NCBI GenBank assembly: GCA_002506905.1
Contig: DAYM01000002.1
Span: 3,384-57,768, forward strand
Source: Methanomassiliicoccaceae archaeon UBA328
Lineage (GTDB): Archaea; Thermoplasmatota; Thermoplasmata; Methanomassiliicoccales; Methanomethylophilaceae
Direction: 5' to 3'
DNA: 54,385 bases
In this document: positions 32,685 to 41,180 of the stretch, in pieces
Position numbering within the stretch: position 1 is the stretch's first letter
Layout: the number at the start of each line of letters is the position of its first letter
Notes under the pieces: generated by a model
Seen by the model: the letters and a program-made list of their open reading frames with translations, nothing else
What the model was told of the DNA's origin: nothing
The model's database searches: none
Made by a program: the position numbers and the translations under genes

Positions 32685-32774
32685 ATGTACTGCCCCAGCT
32701 GTAAAAAGGAGTTCTGCGCATGTCAATTGAGCATCTGCCCGCTCTGCGGCGGAGTGCCCATCTATACTGAATGA
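32685..32774 (+). CDS. 29-residue double-CxxC mini protein
   Basis: A tiny frame (MYCPSCKKEFCACQ...ICPLCGGVPIYTE, TGA) with six cysteines, including CPSC and CPLC zinc knuckles and a central CAC. A TATA-like element 26 nt before the ATG gives it a leaderless promoter. The knuckle spacing (about 14 residues) is right for a single zinc ribbon. It ends 125 nt before the proteasome beta gene. An upstream in-frame ATG (32652) would overlap the TATA. Coding status rests on the motif and promoter alone. Confidence 0.55.
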   Translation: MYCPSCKKEFCACQLSICPLCGGVPIYTE

Positions 32775-32899
32775 TGCCGGTCTCCGGGGATGCCCGGGAC
32801 CCGAACTTCAGTGTAGAAACCCTTATAACTGAGGAATCAATCATCTGTACTGCGTCTATTTTTGCAGGATGCATTTTAATCGATTTCGAAGGGAAGGAC

Positions 32900-33535
32900 A
32901 TGATTGACGAGAATGTTGTTAAGACAGGTACGACTACGATAGGGCTCAAATTAAAGGACGGAGTCATTTTGGCATCCGACCAGAGGGCCACGATGCAGAA
33001 CCTTATTGCTTCAAGCACCGTACAGAAGGTCTACCCTCTTGCAGACAACCTCGGAATGACCATCGCAGGTGTCGTCGGAGACGCACAGCTCATGGTCAGG
33101 TACATGCAGAGCGAGATATCGATTTATTCAATGAAGAAAGGAGGTCAGATGTCTGTCAAGACCGCATCGACCCTTGTAGGATCCGTTATCCGCCAGGGCC
33201 TCTATCTCGGTCTTATTGTCGGAGGATTCGATACCACCGGCGGACATGTCTACAGCATCGACGGAGCAGGAGGGGTCATCGAGGACAACTATATCTCGGT
33301 CGGTTCCGGATCTGTCTTCGCACTCGGTGCCCTCGAGGCCGCATTCAGGCCAGACCTCGGAAAGAAAGAAGGCATCGATGTCGCCATCACTGCACTCAAC
33401 TCCGCAAGGAGAAGAGACAACTGCACCGGTGACGGAATGCTTATCGCATACATCGGCCCCAAAGGATTCGAATGGATCCCTCAGGACCAGATTAAAGATC
33501 GCTGCGCCGAGATCGGTTTCAATTACCCGAACTGA
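32900..33535 (+). CDS. psmB: Proteasome beta subunit
   Basis: Catalytic subunit of the archaeal 20S proteasome, an N-terminal-threonine protease. The 211-residue proprotein has a short propeptide MIDENVVKTG followed by TTTIGLKLKDGVILASDQRAT. Cleavage after Gly exposes the nucleophile Thr. The catalytic Asp (SDQRA), the conserved Lys (about residue 33 of the mature chain region) and the C-terminal GDGMLIAYIG complete the site. A purine-rich GAAGGGAAGG lies just before the ATG. The longer upstream frame is not supported. The alpha subunit is not in the window. Confidence 0.95.
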   Translation: MIDENVVKTGTTTIGLKLKDGVILASDQRATMQNLIASSTVQKVYPLADNLGMTIAGVVGDAQLMVRYMQSEISIYSMKKGGQMSVKTASTLVGSVIRQGLYLGLIVGGFDTTGGHVYSIDGAGGVIEDNYISVGSGSVFALGALEAAFRPDLGKKEGIDVAITALNSARRRDNCTGDGMLIAYIGPKGFEWIPQDQIKDRCAEIGFNYPN

Positions 33536-33590
33536 TCCAAGGCGTTTTTCAAACCTTTTCCCATAAACATTTCATACAGCTGGATTTCAA

Positions 33591-35495
33591 ATGAACCCCG
33601 ATAGATTATTCGACGGCCTCAGAGAGGACGTCAGAAAGAATGCACCGGAAGATATGGATATCACTGACATCGAGTTCGAAGCGTCGGTCATTGCCATATA
33701 CACCAAGGATTACGAGAAGTATTCCGAGAACAACGATGTAGCGAAGAGCTTGGCCCAGGCACTGAGAAGAAGGGTGGACATCAGACCCGACCCCTCTATG
33801 TTGGAAGACGTCAACGAGGTGGACGAGAAGATCCGTTCCATGATCCCCTCTTCTGCAGAGCTATTCGATATCAATTTCATTCCCGAGACGGGAGAGGCCA
33901 TAATCGAGGCTATCAACCCCAACGAGGTCGTAGGAAAGGAGGGAAAGCTCCTCGGAGACCTCAAGAAGGAGTCCGGATGGAATGTGAAGGTCATCCGTGC
34001 GCCTCCGATACCGTCCAAGACGGTCTCGGATGTGAGAGGATATCTCCGCCACGAGCAGGATGAGAGAAGAGCGATGCTGAAATCCGTCGCCCGCAGGCTG
34101 GCAAGGCCCACCCTTAACGGCGAGCAATGGGTCAGGATGACGACCATGGGAGGGTTCAGACAGGTCGGAAGGTCCGCCACGCTGCTTATGACCAGGGATT
34201 CCAAGATCCTCATCGATTGCGGACTCGATCCGGGGAGCGATGCAACACCTTATTTTGCGATCCCCGAGGCACAGCCCCTCAGCGATCTCGATGCAGTCGT
34301 TATCACACACGCACACCTGGATCACTGCGGAACGCTTCCCGCACTTTTCAAATACGGTTATGAAGGGCCTGTCTACTGCACTCCGCCCACCAGGGACCTG
34401 ATGGCCCTTCTTCAGCTGGATAACATCAAACTGGGATTCGGCGAGGCCAAGAAGATCCTCTACGAGGCCCAGCATGTCAGGAAGGAGATCCTTCACACTA
34501 TCACGCTCAAATACAACGAGACCACGGACATCACCCCCGATGTGAGACTCACATTCCACAACGCGGGACATATCCTCGGTTCCGCTATAGCCCATTTCCA
34601 CATCGGAGACGGTCTGCACAATGTCGCTTTCACCGGCGATACCAAATACGAGAAGACCTGGCTTTTTAACCCGGCAAACAACAGGTTCCCCAGACTGGAG
34701 ACGCTTGTCATCGAGTCCACGTACGGAGGACACAACGATTTCCAGCCTTCGCGTGTGGATGCTTCCGACGAGATGCGCGAGCTTCTGACAGAGGCATTGG
34801 CCCACAACGGAAAGGTCCTGATTCCCGTCTTCGCAGTGGGAAGGTCGCAGGAGGTTATGCTCGTCATAGAAGAGCTCATCCGTACCGGAAGGCTCCCCAA
34901 CGTCCCCGTCTATCTGGACGGAATGATCTGGGAAGCAACGGCCATCCATACGGCATATCCCGAGTATCTCAACAGTCAGCTGAGGTCTCAGATCTTCCAG
35001 CAGAACGAGAACCCCTTCCTTTCGTCGATCTTCCACCGTGTGGAGACGTCTGCGATGAGAGAGGAGATATGCCATTCGCCCGATCCCTGCATCGTCCTCG
35101 CTACAAGCGGTATGATGTCCGGAGGTCCGGTCATGGAGTACTTCAAGGAATGGTGCGATGACCCCAACAACTCGCTTTTATTCGTTGGATATCAGTCCGA
35201 GGGAAGCATGGGACGTACGATCCAGAGGGGAAGGAAGGAGATCACACTCAATTCCAAGGGAAGGACCATGGACCTCCAGATCAAGATGAATGTCGTCACG
35301 GTTGACGGATTCTCCGGCCACTCCGACAGGAAGCAGCTGATGAAATACATCTCATCGCTCGAGCCCAGGCCGGACAGGATCGTCATCGGTCACGGAGAGG
35401 ACAGGAAATGTACGGATCTGGCCTCCTCCATCTACAAGAAATTCAACATCGAGACCAAGGCCCCTCAGAACCTTGAGACCATCAGACTCAGGTGA
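33591..35495 (+). CDS. fttA: FttA/aCPSF1, beta-CASP ribonuclease transcription terminator
   Basis: A 634-residue archaeal CPSF73-like nuclease that cleaves nascent RNA and terminates transcription genome-wide in euryarchaea. In order: two KH-type RNA-binding domains (about 1-150, including VVGKEGKLLGDLKKESGWNVKV), metallo-beta-lactamase domain with zinc motif THAHLDHCG (about 239-247), beta-CASP insertion (about 380-560), and late motifs ATSGMM, GFSGHSDRKQL and IGHGE that bring the remaining zinc ligands. The length and order are those of aCPSF1. It is followed 4 nt later by ubiX and probably shares a transcript with it. Confidence 0.96.
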   Translation: MNPDRLFDGLREDVRKNAPEDMDITDIEFEASVIAIYTKDYEKYSENNDVAKSLAQALRRRVDIRPDPSMLEDVNEVDEKIRSMIPSSAELFDINFIPETGEAIIEAINPNEVVGKEGKLLGDLKKESGWNVKVIRAPPIPSKTVSDVRGYLRHEQDERRAMLKSVARRLARPTLNGEQWVRMTTMGGFRQVGRSATLLMTRDSKILIDCGLDPGSDATPYFAIPEAQPLSDLDAVVITHAHLDHCGTLPALFKYGYEGPVYCTPPTRDLMALLQLDNIKLGFGEAKKILYEAQHVRKEILHTITLKYNETTDITPDVRLTFHNAGHILGSAIAHFHIGDGLHNVAFTGDTKYEKTWLFNPANNRFPRLETLVIESTYGGHNDFQPSRVDASDEMRELLTEALAHNGKVLIPVFAVGRSQEVMLVIEELIRTGRLPNVPVYLDGMIWEATAIHTAYPEYLNSQLRSQIFQQNENPFLSSIFHRVETSAMREEICHSPDPCIVLATSGMMSGGPVMEYFKEWCDDPNNSLLFVGYQSEGSMGRTIQRGRKEITLNSKGRTMDLQIKMNVVTVDGFSGHSDRKQLMKYISSLEPRPDRIVIGHGEDRKCTDLASSIYKKFNIETKAPQNLETIRLR

Positions 35496-35499
35496 TACC

Positions 35500-36042
35500 A
35501 TGAGGTCGGTCGTTGCAATATCCGGTGCATCCGGCAGCATCTACGGGATCAGGCTCCTTCAGGAGCTTCCCGGAGTGAAGATACTGGTGATGTCGGAGAC
35601 GGCCAAGGCCATTGTTCCCGAGGAGACGGGTCTTTCCGTCGAGCAGGTGTATGCAATGGCGGACAAGGTGTACGAGGATACCGATCTCTTTGCCTCGATA
35701 GCATCGGGATCGTTCGAGTACGACTGCATGTTCGTCATTCCCTGCAGCGAATCCTCCGTAGCGAAATACGCCTGCGGAATAGCCGACACCCTGATCTCCA
35801 GGGCGGTGTCCGTATGCATCAAGGAGGGCAGGAAGCTCATCCTCGTTCCCAGAGAGACGCCCAAGAGCGCGATCATGCTTGAGAACGAACTCAAGCTGGC
35901 CAGACTCGGCGTTGTCATGATGGATGCCAATCCCGGATTCTATCCCGGACCCAAGACCGTCGACGATATGGTGAACTTCATCGTCGGCAGGTGTCTCGAC
36001 CGTGCCGGCGTGAAGAACGCACTTTATAAAAAATGGGAATGA
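35500..36042 (+). CDS. ubiX: UbiX-family flavin prenyltransferase
   Basis: A 180-residue enzyme that prenylates FMN to make the prenyl-FMN cofactor used by UbiD decarboxylases. It has the N-terminal AISGASGSIYGIRLL flavin loop, a VIPCSESSVAKYACGIADTLISRA segment, the RKLILVPRETP motif, and MDANPGFYPGPKTVDDMVNFIVGRCLD at the C-terminus. No ubiD partner is present in this window, so which decarboxylase it serves cannot be said. The ATG follows the fttA stop by 4 nt. Confidence 0.93.
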   Translation: MRSVVAISGASGSIYGIRLLQELPGVKILVMSETAKAIVPEETGLSVEQVYAMADKVYEDTDLFASIASGSFEYDCMFVIPCSESSVAKYACGIADTLISRAVSVCIKEGRKLILVPRETPKSAIMLENELKLARLGVVMMDANPGFYPGPKTVDDMVNFIVGRCLDRAGVKNALYKKWE

Positions 36043-36054
36043 CCCTTTCGGGTC
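36041..36054. terminator. Hairpin between ubiX and leuS ends
   Basis: GACCC and GGGTC pair around TTTC, overlapping the ubiX stop codon and followed by TTAA. It sits between convergent genes 21 nt apart. Confidence 0.4.
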
Positions 36055-36063
36055 TTAACAGGT

Positions 36064-38940
36064 TTATTCAATGAAGATCGCAGGCCTTCCTGGTACTGCG
36101 ACCTTCGCTTTCTTCTGAGGATCGTACAGATCGGGTTCGTCCGCGCTGCAGACCCTGACCTTCGTACCGAGCTCATCGGAGAGGAATTCCTCGCACGATC
36201 TGAGAAGTGCGGTCTCGTCGAGTTCGACGATGGGTCTCTTCGCATCTGCGGTCGATCTCATGAATTCGGTGGCGGTCTTCTTCGCAAATTCGGAGACCGC
36301 TTTTCCGTTCTTCCTCATGTTCTCGTCTGCCATGCACTTCTTGGTAAGCGACGGAATGTCCAGCTTGCCCTCTTCCATCATGGAGAGTGCGAGTTTCATG
36401 ACGTCCACCTTCCACGAGGGCGAGGTGTACAGGATGATCTGTTCAGGTTCGATCGCAGCCACTTTCCTGATCTGGGCGATGTCCGACATGACATCTCTGA
36501 CAAGGTCCTCGCCGTATTCGGCCGCTGCGGATATCTGTCTGGGCTCGGGGAGCAGTGCTGCGGATACCATGCCTTCGAATCCGGCCTTGGACCAGAGTTC
36601 CTCCGCGATATGGGGTGTGATGGGCATCATGCTCATGATCCATATCCTGAGGGCCTCGTTGAGGGTCTCCCTGTTCTTTCCGCCCCTTCTGTTGTACCAT
36701 CTGATGTCATTGAGCATCTCGTAGTACGCGACCGTGGCCATTGCCCTGAGGTCGTATTTCTCCATCGCCGTGCGGATCTCGGAGATGTGCGTGTTGAACC
36801 TCGAGAGGAGCCAATCGTCGATATCGGACTTGGGAGCATCGGATTCCGACGCGATCAGGTCCTCGACGGTACCCATGATCTTGTCAAGTCTCTGACGGTA
36901 CGTCATGACGATGTCCTCATCCCATTCGACATCCACGAACATGGATGCCACATGGGCGTAATACAGCCTCATCGCGTCCACTCCGAATTTCTTCGCTGCG
37001 CCGGGGATAGGCTGTGCACCGCCTTTGGATTTCGAGATCTTGTTCTTCTTTCCGGTGATGTACCAATTGACGATGATGCCCTTGGGCTGCATATCATCGG
37101 GAAGGATGGCCCTGTGATTCATCAGGAACACCGGGAAGTGAACGGTCATGTGCTCTTTGCCGCCCAGGTTGATATCCAGGGGGTACCAGTAGTGGACGTC
37201 CTTTCTGATCTCCTCAAGAAGGTCTTCGGATATGCCCGTGGACTTGGACACGGAAGCGAGTTCGCCTTTGTCCAGAACGACATAATCGAAGAACTCCTCG
37301 GTCATGTTCTCGGGCTTGATCCTGCCTTCGTTGGCATAGAGCGATATCGTGTAGTAAAGAGGGTACAGGGTGGAATCGGAGATGGCCTCGATGATCCATT
37401 TGTCATCGAACGGGAACCTGGTACCGAGCCAGTTGCCCTGTCTGACGCATGCCCTTTCGCGGAACCAGTTGAGGACGCCGTGGACGTTCTCATAGTACTC
37501 GGGAGGGTTGATGTCCATGTCTTTGCAGTGTTCGGAGGTCTCGTCCGTAAGTTTCTGATCCCCGTAGTTGATGAACCACTGGTCGTCGATCCTTCTGATG
37601 TGGACGGGCTGTCCGCATCTGCAGACGACCTCTTCGGTCAGATCGTAGAACAGTTCTGCCTCGCCGGCATCGATCATGGCCTGTTTCATCTTGTCCTTGG
37701 CCTCTTCGACGCGCATTCCGGCGAATTCTCCGCAGGTGTCCTTCATCTTACCCATGTGGTAGCCGTCCTTGTACACCTGTTTCTTGGCATCCACAAGTTT
37801 GGGATCTCCGGGCTGGGTGATGTTCAGTCTGTCGATCATATCCTTGGCGGGGAAGTCTCCGTATCCTTTCATGGTGATGATCGAGATAGGTACGACAGAA
37901 TCGATGAGCTCCTGGGAAAGTCCGTATTCGGAGATCATCTTGGGATCCTTCTTCACCGCTTCCAGCGAGATCCAGTCGTCGGGAGCGTCTGACGGGACGG
38001 ATGTCACAAGTCCGGTACCGACGGTCGGGTCGCAGAATGTTGCGGGGAACACGGGGATCTCGCGGTGGATCATGGGCGCTTCGCACTTCCAGCCGATCAT
38101 CTCCTTACCGGGAATGGTGCCGACAACTTCTACACCGTCCTTCTGCAGCTGCAGTTTCTCGGCAGCCTGGGGAGATACGATCCATGTTTCGCCGTTCTTC
38201 GAGATCTTCTTGTATTCCACTTCGGGGTTCACCCAGAAACAGACCTGTCCGTAGACGGTCTCCGGCCTGAGTGTAGCGGCAACCAGGAATTCGCTGCCGT
38301 GTTTGAATTTGAGAAGCGTGTATTCTTGGGTCTCGGCATTTCCGCCCTTGGAGATATCTGTCTCCGAGGCATCGACTGCAACGGGACCGCAGTTGGGGCA
38401 GGCGGGTGCGTAATAGGGTTTCTGGATGAGAAGTCCCTGTTCCTTGAGCTTCCTGAACTGCCACTGGATGAATTTTCCGTAATCGGGGAAGAGAGTGCAT
38501 GTGAATCTCCTCCAATCTGCGAGGAATCCGAATCTCTTCCAGTAATCCTCGACATAGACCTCGTTGAAGAATTTGACAACGCCCATGGGATCCTTGAGCT
38601 GTTCCAGTTTTTCTTCGGTACATCCGTTCCTTTCGAGATAGTCTATGAATTCCTCGTTATTGTTCCTGACCTTTGCGGACAGGCTGATCGCACCGTTTCC
38701 GGTGGCGTGCGTTCCGACCGGGAACAGCACGTTGAATCCTGTCATACGCTTGTACCTGCAGATGGCATCGGTATAGGTGTATCCTCTGAGGTGACCGACG
38801 TGAAGGTATCCGGTAACTCCCGGATACGCGAAGATCATCATGAATTTAGGTTTCTTCTCATCCCTGTTGGCAAGGTTCAGACCCTCATCGATCCATTTCT
38901 CTTGCCATTTCTTTTCCATCGCGGTATAGTCGTATGCCAT
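36064..38940 (-). CDS. leuS: Leucyl-tRNA synthetase
   Basis: A 958-residue class I aminoacyl-tRNA synthetase of the archaeal/eukaryotic type. The HIGH motif appears as HVGHLRG (about 47-53) and KMSKS as KISKSKGG (about 634). Between them lies the CP1 editing domain (about 150-400, including LRPETVYGQVCFWVNPE). A CxxC...CxC zinc-binding pair occurs (CPNCGPV; VCRCGQP). After KMSKS come the anticodon-binding helical domain and an archaeal C-terminal extension ending FIE. It charges tRNA-Leu; a tRNA-Leu(UAG) gene is at 43.1 kb. Single gene. Confidence 0.97.
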   Translation of the reverse strand: MAYDYTAMEKKWQEKWIDEGLNLANRDEKKPKFMMIFAYPGVTGYLHVGHLRGYTYTDAICRYKRMTGFNVLFPVGTHATGNGAISLSAKVRNNNEEFIDYLERNGCTEEKLEQLKDPMGVVKFFNEVYVEDYWKRFGFLADWRRFTCTLFPDYGKFIQWQFRKLKEQGLLIQKPYYAPACPNCGPVAVDASETDISKGGNAETQEYTLLKFKHGSEFLVAATLRPETVYGQVCFWVNPEVEYKKISKNGETWIVSPQAAEKLQLQKDGVEVVGTIPGKEMIGWKCEAPMIHREIPVFPATFCDPTVGTGLVTSVPSDAPDDWISLEAVKKDPKMISEYGLSQELIDSVVPISIITMKGYGDFPAKDMIDRLNITQPGDPKLVDAKKQVYKDGYHMGKMKDTCGEFAGMRVEEAKDKMKQAMIDAGEAELFYDLTEEVVCRCGQPVHIRRIDDQWFINYGDQKLTDETSEHCKDMDINPPEYYENVHGVLNWFRERACVRQGNWLGTRFPFDDKWIIEAISDSTLYPLYYTISLYANEGRIKPENMTEEFFDYVVLDKGELASVSKSTGISEDLLEEIRKDVHYWYPLDINLGGKEHMTVHFPVFLMNHRAILPDDMQPKGIIVNWYITGKKNKISKSKGGAQPIPGAAKKFGVDAMRLYYAHVASMFVDVEWDEDIVMTYRQRLDKIMGTVEDLIASESDAPKSDIDDWLLSRFNTHISEIRTAMEKYDLRAMATVAYYEMLNDIRWYNRRGGKNRETLNEALRIWIMSMMPITPHIAEELWSKAGFEGMVSAALLPEPRQISAAAEYGEDLVRDVMSDIAQIRKVAAIEPEQIILYTSPSWKVDVMKLALSMMEEGKLDIPSLTKKCMADENMRKNGKAVSEFAKKTATEFMRSTADAKRPIVELDETALLRSCEEFLSDELGTKVRVCSADEPDLYDPQKKAKVAVPGRPAIFIE

Positions 38941-39297
38941 TAGATCCCTTCAATAGCTTATGGCGCTTGTATAAACACGCGCGATATATAATTTAGGGAT
39001 AATAGAGGTCGATCATAACGGATCATCCATTTCCTCTTCTGTCAGACAGACAGATCATATGGTGCCTTCTTTCACCAGCAATCGAAGGAGATCTTTGTCG
39101 ATTTTTGCTACCATTTATATACTGAATACATCATATACAAATTATTGAAGGGGAGAGCGATAATATCGTCTCTTCTCTGTCCGACAAAATCTGAAGTTTG
39201 TCTTACACTGTCGGACATTTTAAATACTATCATTGTGATGTAAGTAACAGCGCGAAGGGGTGGGACTCTGCGAGCTAAAAAAGAACAGTGATGAAAT
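38941..39297. other. Divergent leuS / ribbon-helix-helix gene intergenic region
   Basis: The 357 nt contain TATA-like TTTATATACTG (39115-39125), a 9-bp inverted repeat (39178-39217), and TTTTAAATAC (39218-39227) that fits the regulator gene, leaving a leader of about 50 nt. On the minus strand a 19-codon frame follows ATG 39113, too short to accept as a gene. Otherwise nothing recognised. Confidence 0.5.
39178..39217. promoter_or_regulatory. Perfect 9-bp inverted repeat upstream of the RHH regulator gene
   Basis: TGTCCGACA (39178-39186) and TGTCGGACA (39209-39217) are exact reverse complements with centres 31 bp apart, three helical turns. The right arm abuts the TATA TTTTAAATAC. The placement just upstream of the TATA box suits binding of a dimeric ribbon-helix-helix factor, probably autoregulatory. 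Confidence 0.55.
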
Positions 39298-39660
39298 ATG
39301 GCCGAAGAAGGAACCAAGGTTACCATCAGGATGGGACTTGAGGAAATCCAGAAAATGGAGGACTTCATGGCTGATAACGACATTGGCAACAGATCAGATT
39401 TCATCCGCGAAGCGATCAGCAGCTACATCGCCGATCAAAAGGTGAAGGCTGCTGGCGGATCGGAAGGTGGGATCTTCGTTCACCTGACCGATGAGCAGTT
39501 GGGTATCCTCAAAGGGATAGAGATGGATGGGACTTGCTCTATCTCTGCCGAGGAATTCGCAAGGAAGTGTATCACTGATGTGATCGTTCCGGCCGAGATC
39601 CAACAGGAAGTCATCATGAGGGCCGTAAGGGCCTCTCAGATGGCAAAGAACCTCAAATGA
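39298..39660 (+). CDS. Ribbon-helix-helix (CopG-like) regulator next to ftsZ-like gene
   Basis: A 120-residue protein whose first 50 residues are a ribbon-helix-helix DNA-binding domain: TKVTIRMGLEEIQKMEDFMADNDIGNRSDFIREAISSYI. The remaining 70 residues form a second small helical domain (VHLTDEQLGILKGIEMDGTCSISAEEFARKCI) that is probably for dimerisation. RHH regulators beside ftsZ-family genes are known in euryarchaea (haloarchaeal CdrS beside ftsZ2), so a cell-division regulator is a reasonable guess. The ATG is preceded by GTGATG. The FtsZ-like gene starts about 103 nt downstream. Confidence 0.88.
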   Translation: MAEEGTKVTIRMGLEEIQKMEDFMADNDIGNRSDFIREAISSYIADQKVKAAGGSEGGIFVHLTDEQLGILKGIEMDGTCSISAEEFARKCITDVIVPAEIQQEVIMRAVRASQMAKNLK

Positions 39661-39763
39661 GGGTCAGAAGGGATGGGATTACGATCGTCCGGCAGTCGGA
39701 TGGGAACGCTTCGGCGCGTCTGTCCGGCGATCGATAAACGCTTTACAAAAGGGGATGCACGAA

Positions 39764-40474
39764 ATGTCAGAAGATATTCGGGGCGCAGCAGCGCTCGAGC
39801 CGCGTGTCGCGGTACTGGGAGTCGGAGGAGCGGGATGCAATGTCGTCAGCTATCTCAGGGATTCTCTTACAACGTTCGATACCATAGCAGTCAATACAGA
39901 CAAGACTGCGCTCATGTCAGCATCCGCCGATAAGAAGATCTACATTTGCAAGGAGGTCACCAGGGGTGAAGGCACTCACGGTGACACCAGACTCGGTAAG
40001 AAGTGCGCACAGGTGCATGAGGAAGAGATCCGTCAGGCACTTGTCGGTCACGATGCCGTATTCATTGTTGCGGGACTCGGAGGAGGAACAGGTACCGGAG
40101 CGGTATCCGTTATCGCCGATCTTTGCAGCCAGATGAGGATGATGGTTTTCAGCATAGTCATCGAACCGTTCTCTTTCGAGACATCCAAACTCAGTTCTGC
40201 CGCCGAGGGACTTCGTAACCTCAGAAGCGTCTGCAGGAATGTCACAAGATTCCAGAATAACCTGATCGTCGGACAGATGCCCGATTTCACTCTGGACTCG
40301 GCTTTCGGTGAGGTCAACTCCTGTATCGCCAGGTACATCAAGGCCTCCGCCGACAAGATCCCCGGATTCATCAGAAATGAGCTTGACACCGTCGCAAGGA
40401 CGATGCCCAAGAAGGAACAGTCTGAATTCAGCGATATCGTTGATATCAGAAAGGCTTCCGCAGTTCAGTACTGA
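39764..40474 (+). CDS. Shortened FtsZ-like GTPase
   Basis: A 236-residue tubulin/FtsZ-superfamily protein. VAVLGVGGAGCNVVSYL is the N-terminal nucleotide-binding strand and loop T1, GLGGGTGTGAVSVIADL is the tubulin signature (T4), and LDSAFGEVNSCIARYIKASADKI corresponds to core helix H7. It ends soon after the T7 region (PGFIRNELD), so the C-terminal activation domain of a normal FtsZ (about 350-380 residues) is missing. A GGGG element 9 nt before the ATG at 39764 supports this start; ATG 39755 is the alternative. Filament formation would need another partner or a different assembly mode. Probably a division- or shape-related paralogue. Confidence 0.85.
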   Translation: MSEDIRGAAALEPRVAVLGVGGAGCNVVSYLRDSLTTFDTIAVNTDKTALMSASADKKIYICKEVTRGEGTHGDTRLGKKCAQVHEEEIRQALVGHDAVFIVAGLGGGTGTGAVSVIADLCSQMRMMVFSIVIEPFSFETSKLSSAAEGLRNLRSVCRNVTRFQNNLIVGQMPDFTLDSAFGEVNSCIARYIKASADKIPGFIRNELDTVARTMPKKEQSEFSDIVDIRKASAVQY

Positions 40475-40521
40475 ACTGTAAAACCGTTTCTCTTCCTCTT
40501 CATTTTCTTATATTACTCGTT

Positions 40522-40550
40522 ATAACTCCAGATCGACAGTTGAGAGTTAT
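40522..40550. terminator. Hairpin in the convergent FtsZ-like / iorB gap
   Basis: ATAACTC and GAGTTAT form 7 bp around a 15-nt loop, followed by CAGTAAAAAT. It lies 48 nt after the FtsZ-like stop, in the 115-nt gap before the iorB stop. Termination is inferred from position only. Confidence 0.3.
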
Positions 40551-40589
40551 CAGTAAAAATGTAAGGGTGAGGGCCGAAGCCCTCTTTGA

Positions 40590-41180
40590 TCAGTGTTTCA
40601 TCGAGTCGTAGCCCATGTCGAATGCTTTGGCATTCAGGTCCTTGAACTTCTCCGGGACGGTTTCCATAAGGGTTTCCTTGAGAAGGTCCTTGGACAGGGG
40701 GAATCCGTCGGTGGCGGCAACGGCGCCGATCATGACGGCATTTGCCGCAACGGCCTTTCCCGCATCTATGGCGATCTTGGTCGCTTCGATGGTCACGACG
40801 TGAGGATTCATCTTCTTGACGGAGCTTACGAGTTCGTTGATATCGGGGTATTCTTCGAATCCGGCAGCGACCATCGAGGGGAACACAGGATCGAGATTCA
40901 TCAGGATCTTGGAATCCTTGTTTCCGAGCGACAGCGATCTGCATGTTTCGACAGGTTCGAATCCCATGATCAGGTCTGCGCCGCCGGTACACTCGAGAGG
41001 ACTGATGACGTTGTCACCGAAACGGAGTGTAGACAGGACGCTTCCGCCTCTCTGGGCCATTCCGTGAACTTCGCTCATGGATACTTTGTATCCGGCCTTC
41101 ATGGCCGCATTTCCGAGGACCATCGATGCAAGAAGGACACCCTGTCCTCCGACTCCGACGATCTGGACGCTGTATTTCAT
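40590..41180 (-). CDS. iorB: Indolepyruvate ferredoxin oxidoreductase, beta subunit
   Basis: A 196-residue gamma-domain subunit of a 2-oxoacid:ferredoxin oxidoreductase. VQIVGVGGQGVLLASMVLGNAAMKAGYKVSMSEVHGMAQRGGSV is the family hallmark. It partners IorA to convert aryl pyruvates plus CoA to aryl-acetyl-CoA, CO2 and reduced ferredoxin, or the reverse for biosynthesis. The ATG (41180) overlaps the iorA stop (ATGA), so expression is coupled. The longer open frame is discounted because it runs back into iorA. Confidence 0.95.
   Translation of the reverse strand: MKYSVQIVGVGGQGVLLASMVLGNAAMKAGYKVSMSEVHGMAQRGGSVLSTLRFGDNVISPLECTGGADLIMGFEPVETCRSLSLGNKDSKILMNLDPVFPSMVAAGFEEYPDINELVSSVKKMNPHVVTIEATKIAIDAGKAVAANAVMIGAVAATDGFPLSKDLLKETLMETVPEKFKDLNAKAFDMGYDSMKH

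Noticed and set aside
36610..37992. 460-codon plus-strand frame inside leuS
   Set aside because: Antisense shadow of the LeuRS gene, which has all class I synthetase motifs.
39058..39113. Very short minus-strand frame MVAKIDKDLLRLLVKEGTI after a TATA box
   Set aside because: Only 19 codons before a stop and the TATA is too close to the ATG. It might be the remains of an Lrp-like gene, but nothing further in any frame supports this.
40475..40589. Missing FtsZ C-terminal domain restored by a frameshift
   Set aside because: The 115 nt after the stop are too short for the domain (about 120 residues) and show no FtsZ motif in any frame; iorB then begins on the other strand.
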